From Prorocentrum cordatum (Eukaryota > Sar > Dinophyceae > Prorocentrales > Prorocentraceae): 47,500 nucleotides of DNA. Each line of letters starts with the position of its first letter. The stretch's first letter is position 1. The position numbers were made by a program, and so were the translations under genes. The notes beneath the pieces were generated by a model. The model ran no database searches and had not been told where the DNA came from. It saw nothing but the letters and a program-made list of their open reading frames with translations. Below, one piece after another: positions 1-8,474 of this stretch. The stretch covers positions 226,066 through 273,565 of the forward strand of contig CAUYUJ010015944.1 of assembly GCA_963575745.1 (NCBI GenBank), in the 5' to 3' direction.

Positions 1-368
1 GGCTCAGGGGAGGGGCCGAGGGGGACGAGCCACCACGAACTACGAACCACGACGAAAATAAGGATGTCCGCGGCCCAGGGGGGCTGTCCTGGGAAGCCTG
101 GACGGAGCAAGCCTCCGAAGGGTGGGTGGCCCAGGGGAGCTGGGGCTCAGGCTCAGGGGATGGGCCGAGGGGGACGAACCACCACGAACCACGAATCACG
201 ACGAAAATAAGGATGTCCGCGGCCCAAGGGGGCTGTCCTGGGAAGCCTGGACGGAGCAAGCCTCCGAAGGGTGGGTGGCCCATGGGAGCTGGGGCTCAGG
301 CTCAGGGGAGGGGCCGAGGGGGACGAACCACCACGAACCACGAACCACGACGGAGATAAAGATGTCCG
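1..368. repeat. 149-bp tandem repeat, about 2.5 copies
   Basis: The sequence beginning GGCTCAGGGGAGGGGCCGAG recurs at 1, 150 and 299, an exact 149-bp spacing. Each unit carries a CCACCACGAACCACGAA block and an ATAAGGATGTCCGCGGCC block. Copies differ by only a few bases, so the array is recent. It is probably cut by the left window edge. 149 is not a multiple of three, so ORFs across it change frame between units and are not believable genes. Confidence 0.93.
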
Positions 369-448
369 AGCTCTAGAGCACAGCTGTGCAAGATAATAAT
401 AATAATGAGAATAATAGTAGTAGTAATATGAAGAAGCACAATCAGAAG

Positions 449-593
449 AAGAAGAAGAAGAAGAAAACGGCACAAGCATCAGCTTGCGACGGCCCGCGCG
501 GATCTCTGGGATCTTCGCCGGGCCCCCTTGGCGGCAGATCCAGGAAATCCGCGCGGACCGTCGAAAGTTTATGTTTGTGCCGTTTCTTCTTCT
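449..593. repeat. H1 hairpin element, copy 1
   Basis: Two arms of about 57 nt (458-514 and 536-592) are imperfect reverse complements. The outer arm carries AAGAAGAAAACGGCAC and the inner arm CCGCGCGGATCTCTGGGATCT, around a GC-rich loop of about 20 nt. Related hairpins lie at 6001-6202 and 14297-14390; all share a TTTATG...GCCGT segment in the right arm. No coding capacity. It is best read as a non-autonomous inverted-repeat (MITE-like) element. Confidence 0.8.
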
Positions 594-609
594 AGATGTC
601 CTGATGTTT

Positions 610-765
610 TCAGCACGGGCCCCCCAGAGGTCCCGACCCCTTCCCTGGGGCCGGTTTTCATCGCGAATCGTGTTTTGACGGTGTTGGGGCCCGGCGAGGG
701 CCCGGGAGAGGCTGAAGATTGCCCCAAAACCTCCCGTCCAGATTTTTTCACGACGCATCGCACAT
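610..765 (+). repeat. H2 interspersed repeat, diverged copy
   Basis: Resembles a family recognised by a GGTTTTCATCCCGAGTCGT-like core followed by GGCCC-rich sequence and ending in CCCGTC...TTTTTTCACGACGC. Better copies are at 4995-5190 and 16605-16735. This one is degraded but keeps the order of the blocks. Noncoding. Confidence 0.5.
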
Positions 766-819
766 TGGGGTAGGGTGAGGAGGGGGGAGGGGGACGGGAA
801 GGAGATGTTGAGGGGGAGG

Positions 820-870
820 AGAAGGAGGAGGAGGAGGAGGAGGAGGAGGAGGAGGAGGAGGAGGAGGAGG
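820..870 (+). repeat. (GGA)n microsatellite
   Basis: An almost perfect GGA trinucleotide run. Purines lie on the plus strand. Confidence 0.95.
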
Positions 871-879
871 GAATCGAAA

Positions 880-1620
880 ACGCTTCAGCATGTGATACTC
901 ATCTGGTGGAGCGCCCCGGGGGCTCCCCCGCTTCTACGCGAGGGCGACCCTTCGCCGGAGTGACCTTTGGTGCTGCTGGCGCACTGAGGCCCCCCGACCA
1001 TTCAATGCGATGCGATGGCAGCGGCTCGCACGCTTGGGCTTGTCCCCCGCGCGCCCCCCTAAAGCCACGCACCAAAGGTTGCTCTTGCGTGTAGCGGACA
1101 CCCTTCCTTCATGGCAACAGTTGCCCCTTCCCCAGAGAATTGGATGCGCCTGCTTCTCTCGCACTGTGCTGTCTCCTGTTTCACACCTCGGCGCGGAAAG
1201 CGCCCGCCTGCAGCGCCCTCGACGGCGTGTTGCTGCATGTCCGCGCCCGCGCTCCCGAATCCGCAGCTGCTGGCTGTGGCGCGAGAGCCTCCTCGCAGCA
1301 TGGCGCGACCGAGGCCGTCTCTGCACGCAGCAGGGCGGAGCGGAGAGAGGAAGAGATGATCGATACTGAGATGCGCCGCGGCATTTCTTCTGCATGCGCC
1401 AGGAGCCGCTGCGAGACATCGGTGCTGTCTGTTTTCTAAGTCGTGCCGAGTCCTTTTTAGAAGTTTTTCGGCCACCGCTTCATGCTGGACCATGGACCAC
1501 GGAGCAGTACAGACTCCTGGAAGTGGCGCTTTGCCAAGGCAGGCACAGAAGCGGAGGCGATTTGCAGCAGGTTTATTGTTTTCACCTTCTGACACGCCGC
1601 CACTTCAGCGAGGACACGGT
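880..1620. other. Non-repetitive GC-rich stretch, no gene assigned
   Basis: Not low-complexity and not matched elsewhere in the window. Overlapping open frames run on both strands, including a plus frame ending at 1439 and a minus frame over 1059-1595. GC-rich sequence keeps several frames open by chance. No splice pair or start context singles one out, so no gene is called. Confidence 0.5.
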
Positions 1621-2010
1621 GCTCGCATTCTTCCTCACTCCTCCCTTCTCCCTCTCTCCCCCGCCTTCCTTTCACCTCCAATACCTACCTCCTCCGCTTC
1701 CTCTCGTTCCCGAGGCCCTGCATTCATATCCTATCGCAGAGACATGCAAGAGCGTGCAGTGACTCATTCATGCCCTCAGCGCAGTGTCCTTGTCATTGTC
1801 CTTGTCCTTGTCCTCCTCCTCCTCCTAGTCCTCTTCCTCCTCCTCCCTTCGCTACCTCACAACCGGCCAACCTGCCCTGTTCTTTCCGCGTTGCCAGCGT
1901 ACCTGGTATCTTGCCTCTCCTCATTATCCGCCTCCTCCTCCTCCTCCTGCCCCGTCCTCCTCCACCCTCTTCTTCCTCCTCCTCATCGTCGTCCTCCTCC
2001 ATCCTTTTTC
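1621..2010 (-). repeat. Pyrimidine-rich TCC/CTC tract
   Basis: The plus strand is dominated by CTCC and CTT blocks, densest at 1794-1850 and 1931-2004. The right part forms the left microsatellite border of composite element copy A. Confidence 0.85.
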
Positions 2011-2735
2011 CTGATAAGTAACTCCCCCATGTCGCTCCCTGAGACGTATCGGTATGGCGGGCCGGGAGTTTCGCTTAAGACTTCCTCGTCATGTCTGATC
2101 CTTACGCTTAGAATGTGCAAGAGCTTCGCGGATGGAGGGCGGGCCGTTTTCAAAATGTGAGTTTCGCATTAGATCCGAGCACATTCGTTTTAAACGTTTT
2201 CCAGAGCTTCACGGATGAAGAGCGTGTCGTCTTCAAAATGTGGTTCTCGCCGTAGTGGCGCGACATCAGTTTTAATACCTTGCAAAAGTTTCACGGATGG
2301 AGGGCGGTTCCTTTTCCAAGTGTGGTTTTCGTTTTAGCGCCGCGCACATTCATCTGAAGAGTTCGCAACAGTTTCAAGGAATGTCGTTCTGGCACGATGT
2401 AGAATTGTCAGGACGCAACGGTTACGTTGATTCGCGGCCTTGAAGTCCCAGCAACGGTGTTCTGGCACGACTCAGGATCGCCAGGACGCAGCAGTAACGT
2501 TGATTCGCGACGTTGATGTTCTGGTAATGTTCCGGATTTTCAGACGGTTGTCTTCCAACTGGGCCGTTCCTTCAGTGAACGTGATTCATTGACGGGACCT
2601 GTGAAGAGGGAATTTGGAGGGAGGGGTGATTGCAATATTTTTGATGGGTCTTGGGTTTATACTGGTCCGCCTCCTCCTCCGCCTCCTCCTCCTCCTCCTC
2701 CTCCTCCTTCTCCTCCCCCTCCTCCTCCTCCCAGC
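2005..2735 (+). mobile_element. Composite array element (CAE), copy A
   Basis: Order of parts: left TCC microsatellite; a lead block around TAACTCCCCCATGTCGC; about three ~84-bp units (2110-2370) with a CGGATGGAGGGCGG core and a GCGCACATTCG-like end; two to three ~73-bp units starting GTTCTGGCACGA (2384, 2458, 2527); a tail with GAAGAGGGA and TGGGTCTTGGGTTTATACTGG; then a right (CTC)n run at 2669-2733. The same order occurs at 26600-27720 and, inverted, at 29262-30080. It has no ORF resembling a transposition protein. The shared architecture and both orientations argue for a dispersed element rather than local duplication. Confidence 0.75.
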
Positions 2736-2831
2736 TTCTGGCCCCAGCAGGTGGCGCTTGCATCGCTCGCCCGAGCCCATTCCGCCAGGCCCTCAGGGGA
2801 CCTGGGCTTAGCAGACCTCAATCCGCCGTTC

Positions 2832-2855
2832 GGGGGGGGGGGGGGGGGGGGGGGG
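2832..2855 (+). repeat. G24 homopolymer
   Basis: Twenty-four consecutive G on the plus strand, the longest homopolymer in the window. It is quadruplex-capable and a likely place for sequencing or assembly length error. Confidence 0.97.
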
Positions 2856-2949
2856 CTTTCTGGACATGGTCGATGCCCTCCTGAGCTTCCGGGGGCATCC
2901 CCAGACCCTCTCGCGTCGGGGAAAATCTCGACGGGGAATGTTATCTCTG

Positions 2950-3115
2950 TTATTTACGTTTTCGACCTCCGCTGGGGCCCCTCGCTGGGCCCCAGGACCT
3001 TCCAGAAACGACTCGGTATGAAAAGCCTGTCCCAAAAAAGGAGTCCAGACCTCTGGGGCCACGTTCCCAGACCACGGGCGCCATGATTTTTTCATGATGT
3101 CGACCCCCAGAGCTC
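2950..3115 (-). repeat. H2 interspersed repeat, inverted copy
   Basis: The plus strand shows GGGCCCCAGGACC, then ACGACTCGGTATGAAAAGCC, then GACCTCTGGGGCC, and near the end TTTTTTCATGATGTCGAC. This is the reverse complement of the order at 16605-16735. Noncoding. Confidence 0.65.
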
Positions 3116-3189
3116 TGGCCCCATTCACCAGGACTGGTCACGTTGCATCTTCGGGGGGCCCCGCCTGTCCCCAAAATTGGTGTCTTCTC

Positions 3190-3325
3190 TTGTTCCCGAC
3201 GCGGGCTCGATGCGGACTCGACGCGAATTTGGCGTGGCTCCGACGCGGATTCGACACGGACTAGACTCGGATCCGCCAAGTCCGACATGTATTCGACACC
3301 GATTCGAAGCGGTTAGGGCCGAGAG
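3190..3325 (+). repeat. Degenerate minisatellite (CGACGCGGATT-type)
   Basis: Blocks such as CGACGCGAATT, CGACGCGGATTCGACACGGA and CGACACCGATTCGA recur at 10-15 bp spacing. Diverged tandem repeat with no coding support. Confidence 0.7.
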
Positions 3326-3354
3326 GGCACAGATAAGGTCCCCCGAGGATGCAA

Positions 3355-3460
3355 CATAGGTCTGGCCCCATTCACCGGGATTGGCTTTTCATCCCGACTC
3401 GTGCTCTTGACAGTCCCGAGGCCGGTGCCAGGGCCCCTCGGGACCGGAAGCGATGGATAA
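3355..3460 (+). repeat. H2 interspersed repeat, partial copy
   Basis: Contains GGCTTTTCATCCCGACTCGT followed by CAGTCCCGAGGCC and GGGCCCCTCGGGACC, the H2 core. It starts with TCTGGCCCCATTCACC, which also occurs at the end of the copy near 3115-3133. Confidence 0.65.
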
Positions 3461-3724
3461 CCTGCGTCTCCATTGTTCGAGACGCCCATCCTCTATGGCC
3501 CGAGGGGGCCTGAGCGGTGGGAAACGTCGCGGCGTCGGAGCAGGCCTGGCCGGTCCGCTGGTCGGCCGAGATCGGGGCGATCCCTCGGGCTCTCGCTCCG
3601 CAGGGGGCAGCCGCACACCACCGAGAGGCGCTGCTCGGAGGGAGGAGGGAGTGGAGGGACCCAGGCTCCCCGTCGCGTCCTGAAAATGAGCCTGGCGCGA
3701 TCCCAATCAGGGGAAAATGTCCTA

Positions 3725-3850
3725 TTGCATGGGCGCATCGCTTCGCGCTGCTTCGCGTTGCTTGGCGTGGCTTGGCATTGTGTGGCACTTGCTTGGCGTA
3801 GATTGGCATTGCTTTGCATTACTTGGCGTCGCTTGTCTTGACATTGCAGT
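3725..3850 (+). repeat. TTGGCRTTGC minisatellite
   Basis: Short units (GCTTGGCGT, GGCTTGGCATTG, GATTGGCATTGC) repeat with substitutions over about 125 bp. It sits directly against the GAACCC array. Confidence 0.8.
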
Positions 3851-3852
3851 GC

Positions 3853-4205
3853 AATGCCAGGGAACCCGAGGAACAGACCCGGGAACCCCAGGAACCCAAG
3901 CAAGGAACAAGACCAGGGAACTTGGGGAACCCGAGGTACAAGACCAGGGAACCCCAGGAACGCAAGCAAGGAACAGGGAACCCGAAGAACCCACGCAATG
4001 AACAAGACCAGGGAACCCGAGGAACCCAGGCAGCCAGGGGAACCCGGGAAACCCGAACCCGAGGAACCCGGGGAAGCCGAGGAACCCGGGGAACCCTGGG
4101 GAACCCGAGGTACCCGGGGAACTTCCGAGCAACGGGCAGCGTAAGAATCGGAGGCGCCGAGGGCGAGGAACCCGGGGAGCCCGAGGAGCCTCCGAGGAAC
4201 GGGCA
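3853..4205 (+). repeat. GGAACCCGA minisatellite
   Basis: A 9-bp GGAACCCGA-type unit, with longer variants containing AAGCAAGGAACAAGACCA, fills the tract. Pro/Glu/Gly-rich frames stay open through it. One such frame runs to 4229 and could end at a GTAGAG donor before the MITE at 4241, but this is not strong enough to call an exon. Confidence 0.85.
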
Positions 4206-4240
4206 AAGTAGAGCCAAGTATACGAACCCCGTAGAGTTAA

Positions 4241-4394
4241 GTCGGGCCTGTCCCTCTACAGAGGGAATATTCAAAAGTAGTCAAGCACTCGTCTGGGGAC
4301 TATTTTTTTAGCATTGGTTGGCCATTTGGGGGAATTTTTTCCGTATTTTAAAAATTTGTCGTCGAAGATCCCCCTGTCGGGGGACACGCCCGAC
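4241..4394 (+). mobile_element. GTCGGGC MITE family, copy 1 (TTAA-flanked)
   Basis: Left end GTCGGGCCTGTCCCTCTACA; the right end is its reverse complement with changes (CTGTCGGGGGACACGCCCGAC). TTAA lies immediately outside both ends (4237-4240 and 4395-4398), either a target-site duplication or the outermost TIR bases. The interior is T-rich and noncoding. Length 154 bp, like the copies at 5339, 6899 and 43156. Downstream TTAACCGCAG could act as a splice acceptor. Confidence 0.88.
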
Positions 4395-4405
4395 TTAACC
4401 GCAGG

Positions 4406-4995
4406 GGCAAGCCTCACGGGGGAAAAAAAAATGGCAGGACGACTACGGCGTGTGTTTGTCGGCAGCTGCTCGGCCTCCGCGGGGCCTCGGCGTGCCCCCC
4501 CCCCAGGACCGTCCACCAGAGTGGTGCGGGAGATGGAGGACAGATTGGTCCTGAGGAGTGGGCCGAGACCTCCGGCGGCCGGTCGGGACGACCCGGGCAT
4601 CCCTGGAGCTCTCTCGACGAAGTGCGACTGCTGGAAAGCACCCCGAGACGAGAGAAAACCTCCAAAAACCAGCGAACAAAGTCGTCTCGTGACTGCTGTT
4701 GGTCTTTCCTGGGCAACGGCCGTTACTCAGAAATTGGAACATATACATTACCAGTGGCGGGTTGCGTTTTCAATCCCAGGACTTTTCGAGGGTCGGGGGC
4801 GACACTGGAGTGGTGTGGTGCATACTTTGTTCCTCGATGTCCCGGGGGAACAACGAAACATGTATACACCAGGATCCCGTCTACACCAGAATCCGCGTTC
4901 CTGTGCGAATTTCAGCGCAGGGTCGGAAAAAGCGTCGGTGTATAGAGTTCGTTTCCCTACAGATCCCCCACGTCATGATGATTGCACAGCGTCCA
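4406..4995 (+). other. Open, non-repetitive stretch; coding status unresolved
   Basis: A 265-codon frame (4314-5111) covers it, the longest here outside tandem repeats. However, it starts inside the MITE and ends inside an H2 repeat, and all three plus frames are open over about 4700-4945. The stretch may hold an exon after the acceptor-like CCGCAG ending at 4405, but the frame cannot be chosen from sequence alone. Confidence 0.3.
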
Positions 4996-5190
4996 TTCGC
5001 AGCGTGGTGATATTTGTTTCATCACGTCGAGACCTCCAGACAGAATCTGCCTGGAGGTCTCGACGCATCCCCCGGGACCGGGTTTTCCATCCCGGGCCGT
5101 TTTTTCGTTGACGGCCCCGAGGCCCGGTACAAGGGCCCCGCGAGGCCGAAAATGGCCAGAAGCCTCCCGTCGAGATGTCTGCATGCCTCG
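4995..5190 (+). repeat. H2 repeat with a perfect 15-bp palindrome
   Basis: CGTCGAGACCTCCAG (5025-5039) and its exact reverse complement CTGGAGGTCTCGACG (5051-5065) flank an 11-nt loop. The H2 core CGGGTTTTCCATCCCGGGCC follows, then AAGCCTCCCGTCGAGATG. Possibly two family ends joined head to head. Confidence 0.75.
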
Positions 5191-5199
5191 AGGGGGTCT

Positions 5200-5333
5200 G
5201 GGTCGGTGGGTCGACGCCGTGAGGACAGCACGGCGTCGGGGGTCTGCTGGTAGGGAGGGGCGGCCGCGGCGGCCAGAGCCGGCAGAGAGAGAGAGAGCAG
5301 GCCACATGTGGGCGGGCAGCGGAGGAGGCAAGG
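5200..5333 (+). CDS. Candidate exon upstream of the double MITE (hypothetical)
   Basis: A protein-like frame rich in Arg, Glu and Gly, ending HMWAGSGGGKG, is open here; its 5' limit is unknown. It meets a possible donor GTTGAG at 5334. Removing 5334-5655 (two MITE copies) as a GT-AG intron joins it in phase (AAG G^GC AAG) to the frame at 5656-6002. The product is unrecognised. The call rests on splice geometry only, and the region is GC-rich, so chance openness is a real risk. Confidence 0.3.
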
Positions 5334-5338
5334 GTTGA

Positions 5339-5495
5339 GTCGGGCCTGGCTCTCTACAGGGGGATTTCAGACGACAAAAATAAAAATAACCCAAAAATGC
5401 CCCCAAAGGGCCGAAAAATATTCAAAACATCGTCCCCAGACTATTTTTTACTACGTTTGAGTATTCCCCTCTGTAGAGGGAGGGACAGGCCCGAC
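5339..5495 (+). mobile_element. GTCGGGC MITE family, copy 2
   Basis: TIRs GTCGGGCCTGGCTCTCTACA and, at the right, CTGTAGAGGGAGGGACAGGC followed by CCGAC. 157 bp with an A/T-rich centre containing CAAAACATCGTCCCC. A second, worn copy follows directly. The sequence GAGGCAAGGG occurs just before this copy (5325-5334) and just after the next (5653-5662), resembling one target-site duplication around the pair. Confidence 0.85.
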
Positions 5496-5504
5496 TTCAG
5501 GCCA

Positions 5505-5650
5505 GAGGCCTCGGCCCATTCCTCAGGACCTTCAAATCTTCAAAGCTGGTCCAAGAATAGGCTGGTGACGATGTCTTGACAATCTGGGAACATTTGTTTG
5601 ACTACTTTTCTTTTTCGTCCAAAGTCCGCCCGCAGGAGGACGTGCCCGAC
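5505..5650 (+). mobile_element. GTCGGGC MITE family, copy 3 (left end degraded)
   Basis: The right half matches the 43156 copy: GACGATGT, GTTTGACTA, TCCAAAGTCCGCCCGCAGGA and terminal GCCCGAC. The left TIR is hardly recognisable. It ends CCTGAG at 5650-5655, the same hexamer that serves as the acceptor of the 43156 copy. Confidence 0.7.
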
Positions 5651-5655
5651 CTGAG

Positions 5656-6002
5656 GCAAGGGGCGGCCGTTGGGGGGCGGGGCCAGCGCCGCCCTCCCGG
5701 TGGCCAGGGCCAGCAAGATCCCGGGCCCTGGGCCAGCCGTGCGCAGAGAGGGGGCGACATCCCCCCTCGAAGTCAAGCGCAGGTTCTTTCCGCGACGTGG
5801 CGGCGCCCCAGGACCCCAAGAGTTCAGCGTTCGCGCCGGAAGTGGCGACTGCAAGCACAAAAGCCTGACCCCGTGGGCCGCCTTTCGCGCGTCGAACGAC
5901 AGTAACAACTTGCGTTTGATTGCGAGGAGGGTTGCAGGGGGAGGGGGGAAGGCGTCTTCAGAAGCACTCCTGCTTCTTGGAAGGCGCGGGCCTCATGTAT
6001 AG
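5656..6002 (+). CDS. Candidate terminal exon after the double MITE (hypothetical)
   Basis: Open frame of 115 codons starting right after a CCTGAG acceptor and ending TAG at 6000-6002. It includes varied segments such as SPLEVKRRFFPRRGG and LTPWAAFRASNDSNNLRL, unlike the low-complexity frames around. The predicted protein is basic, with no membrane segment or known motif. The last codons lie in the 24-bp repeat next to H1 copy 2, so the natural C-terminus may have been altered by that insertion. Phase agrees with the candidate exon ending at 5333. No homologue recognised. Confidence 0.35.
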
Positions 6003-6202
6003 ATCGAAAAAAAGGAAAAACGCCATAAACATAAACTATCGGAGCTGCGCGCGGATTTCTTGGATCTGCGCTGGGCCCCCCAGGCGGCGCCTCCAGCGCC
6101 GCCCCTGCCGCGCTCCGCGCGCCAGAGAGGGGGGCCCAGCGCGGATGCGAGAAACCCGCGCGGACCTCCAAAAGTTTATGCCGTTTTGTTGTTTTTCCAT
6201 CT
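6001..6202. mobile_element. H1 hairpin element, copy 2, with 24-bp flanking direct repeats
   Basis: The ends are inverted: AGATCGAAAAAAAGG at the left and the reverse complement of AGATGGAAAAACAAC at the right. The arms continue through CATAAAC...CCGCGCGGATTTC to a GC-rich centre. An identical 24-bp sequence starting TTGGAAGGCGCGGGCC lies immediately outside both ends (5977-6000 and 6203-6226). That is the structure of an insertion with a long target duplication. Noncoding. Confidence 0.85.
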
Positions 6203-6226
6203 TTGGAAGGCGCGGGCCTCATGTAT

Positions 6227-6664
6227 GGATGTCGGGCCGGCGCCTTTGACAAGCAGCCGCCTTCTAAGAAGCCTTCTCTCCCCTGCCCCCATACTTACCC
6301 CCTTGGTGCGCGTCGCCAGCTGGGGTGGTGCGCGCCCGAGGGTCCGACGTGTGGCCGAGACGTGGCTGCACCGTGGCCAACAAGAATGGCAGCGCCGTTG
6401 GGAGATCGCGATGGGAGCCCCAGGCCCCAACTTTTCTGCGGCGTTTCCTCGAGCCGGACATCGATCTGAGACGGCCCCGGACCCCGAGACTGGGCGAACA
6501 AAGTTTTCCGCCGGCGGCGAGGCAGAATGGCTGTACCAGCGATAGAGCTAAATAAGGGCACCGAAAAGCGAGTTAGCCAGCGTGCAGGAGAAGGAAGAGG
6601 ACGGACAGGGCGGCCGCGGAGGGGGGAAGCGGCTTGGGCTAACAAACACGCCCGGTGGGGGAAA
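6227..6664. other. Stretch without a confident gene
   Basis: Moderately GC-rich. Near 6250 it holds a fragment (CCGCCTTCTAAGAAGCCTTC) like the right end of the GAGAAGG element at 37879-38020. Several short frames overlap; none has splice or composition support. Confidence 0.4.
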
Positions 6665-6765
6665 AGATGTAGTGAAAAACCTTCCGTCGTGACTTTTTCA
6701 TGACTCGAGGTTGTCTGGGTCAGGAGGTCCATGCACGAAACCCTGGGGCCCAGTGACGGCCCAAG
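6665..6765 (+). repeat. H2-like fragment
   Basis: Starts AAAACCTTCCGTCGTGACTT, then TTTTCATGACTCGAGG, matching the end block of the H2 family (AAGC.TCCCGTCG...TTTTTCACGACG), followed by GGTCC and GGGGCCCAG blocks. Low similarity. Confidence 0.4.
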
Positions 6766-6898
6766 TCGGGGCCAGCAGGTGAACGAGCGGCCGCCTTCTG
6801 CGGGGTATGCCCCCCCCGCGGGGGCGGATCGGGCGGGCCCGACCGGCATCGCGATCGGGCATCGGATCGGCCAGCCTGGCAGGGTTGCTTAATCTTAA

Positions 6899-7054
6899 GT
6901 CGGGCAAGTCCCTCTACAGACAGAATATCAAAAATAGTAAAAGAAATAGTCAGTGGACGATTTTTTGGTTTTACTATTTTGGATTCTGTTTGGATATTTG
7001 TTGACTGTGTGTCATTTGTCCTCCAAAATCCACCTGTAGGGGGACACGCCCGAC
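6899..7054 (+). mobile_element. GTCGGGC MITE family, copy 4
   Basis: Left TIR GTCGGGCAAGTCCCTCTACA, right TIR CTGTAGGGGGACACGCCCGA plus C. A perfect 12-bp subterminal inverted repeat, AAAATAGTAAAA (6931-6942) and TTTTACTATTTT (6969-6980), lies inside. 156 bp. The flanks are CTTAA at the left and CTACG at the right, so no duplication is visible. No clear exon on either side. Confidence 0.88.
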
Positions 7055-7061
7055 CTACGCC

Positions 7062-7200
7062 TAGTCTGATCCGATCCGATGGGATTCGACTCGCCAGATC
7101 TCGATTCGATCTGGGACGACTCGTTGGCGGTCTGGTCCGTTTCCGATCTGATCCGGCTTCGCGATGCGATCCAGCTCAGGCCTGCGCCTGGATCGGAGGG
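7062..7200 (+). repeat. GATC/CGAT-rich degenerate repeat
   Basis: TGATCCGATCCGATGGGATTCGA, then GATCTCGATTCGATC and GATCTGATCCGG, recur at short spacing. A diverged 8-12 bp minisatellite; no coding support. Confidence 0.6.
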
Positions 7201-7254
7201 CACGGCTGCTCGTGGCCGCAGGGAAAAAGGGTGCCCGCGTCGCGGGCGCCGAGG

Positions 7255-7660
7255 GGGAGGTAGGAGGGTTAGGACGAGGGGGAAGAGGGAGGGAGGGAGG
7301 AGGGTAGGAAGGAGGGAGGAGAGCTGGGAGTAAGAGGAGGGCGGAAAGGCTCGAGGGGTAGGACGACGGGGAGAGGGAGGAGGGAGGAGGGGGGAAGGAG
7401 GAAGGGAGGGGGGAGGGGAAGGGAGGAGGAGGGGGGAGGGGGACAGAAGGGAGAAGGGGGAGTCACCTCCTAGGAGCACATCCTGGAGGGAGGAGATGGA
7501 TGAGCAGGGAGGAGGAGGAGGAGGAGGAGGAGGAGGAGGAGGAGGAGGAGGAGGGAGGAGGGAGGAGGAGGAGGGGGGAGGAGGAGGAGGAGGAGAAGGG
7601 AGGAGGAGGAGGAGGAGGAGGAGGAGGAGGAGGAGGAGGGCTGCGCCTCCTCCTTCTCCT
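7255..7660 (+). repeat. Purine tract with (GGA)n cores
   Basis: About 400 bp of G/A on the plus strand, with uninterrupted GGA runs at 7509-7550 and 7600-7640. Frames inside give only poly-Ser/Leu/Arg and are discounted. Confidence 0.93.
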
Positions 7661-7859
7661 CCGCTGTAACTAACGCCTTGCTGCGAGCACGAGACGGCCC
7701 TCTTGCCTCCAGCCGTGGGAGGCCCGACAGGGGGGAAACGAACCCCTTGGCCGCGCGAACGGTCCAGGCCACACGCCTGGCTTCATGACAGGGCCCCCTC
7801 GTGAAGCTTCGGCAGAACGGGGGAGTGGCTGGGGTGAAACCTGCTCGGTGGGCCTCTGG

Positions 7860-8135
7860 GGGATACGCCGGGGGCCTGCAGCCACCTGGGGGGGCCATCT
7901 TGTATCAGGCGATCGCAAGCGTGGATCAAGTGGTCGCGGATTAGCGACGGGTCCCGTTTCCATGGGAAATCGCGGATTTCCGCCGCCGAAGGAGGCGGCA
8001 CCGGCCACCTTCCCCCCGATTTATGGATTTGGCGACCGCGCGCCAAATCCATGGATCGCTAATCCATGCTTGCGCGTCCCCGATTTAGGGAGACGCAGGG
8101 GGTCTGCAGCTACCCAGGGACCATCTTTTAACTAC
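7860..8135. repeat. Nested inverted and direct repeats
   Basis: A perfect 12-bp hairpin ATGGATTTGGCG (8023-8034) / CGCCAAATCCAT (8041-8052) with a 6-nt loop lies inside a larger imperfect inverted repeat (GGATTAGCGA at 7938-7947 with TCGCTAATCC at 8056-8065; GCAAGCGTGGAT with ATCCATGCTTGC). Direct copies of GGGGG(C/T)CTGCAGC(C/T)ACC lie outside at about 7870 and 8099. This suggests a folded mobile remnant. Confidence 0.65.
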
Positions 8136-8343
8136 ACTGCCTGCATGGCCACACCTGCACGAGACCTGGAAAAGGGGAGGGGTTTGGGGCGCAGGCGAGA
8201 CAGTAATGGGGTCTTGATGCCGAACGCTTCGCGTAACCCCACCAACCCATCCAGAAACAGTGCCCAGGCGAGTTGCCCTGATCAGGCATGTAGGGGAGCA
8301 CGCAGTGGAGTAAAGGCTGGGAAAGGTGTCATGCCCGAAGAGG

Positions 8344-8405
8344 GGGAGGACGGGCCAGAGTAGGAGGAGGAGGAAGAGGAGGAGGAGGAGGAGGAGGAGG
8401 AGGAA
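8344..8405 (+). repeat. (GGA)n microsatellite
   Basis: GGAGGAGGA run with GAA interruptions. Confidence 0.93.
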
Positions 8406-8474
8406 GATTAAGCAGATGAGGAAGACGAAGCGGAGGAGAATGAGGGCGAACAGAGAGGCCAGAGGACTCTTAGA

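Noticed and set aside
4314-5111. 265-codon plus frame as a single gene
   Set aside because: Starts within a MITE and ends within an H2 repeat; all three plus frames are open over part of it.
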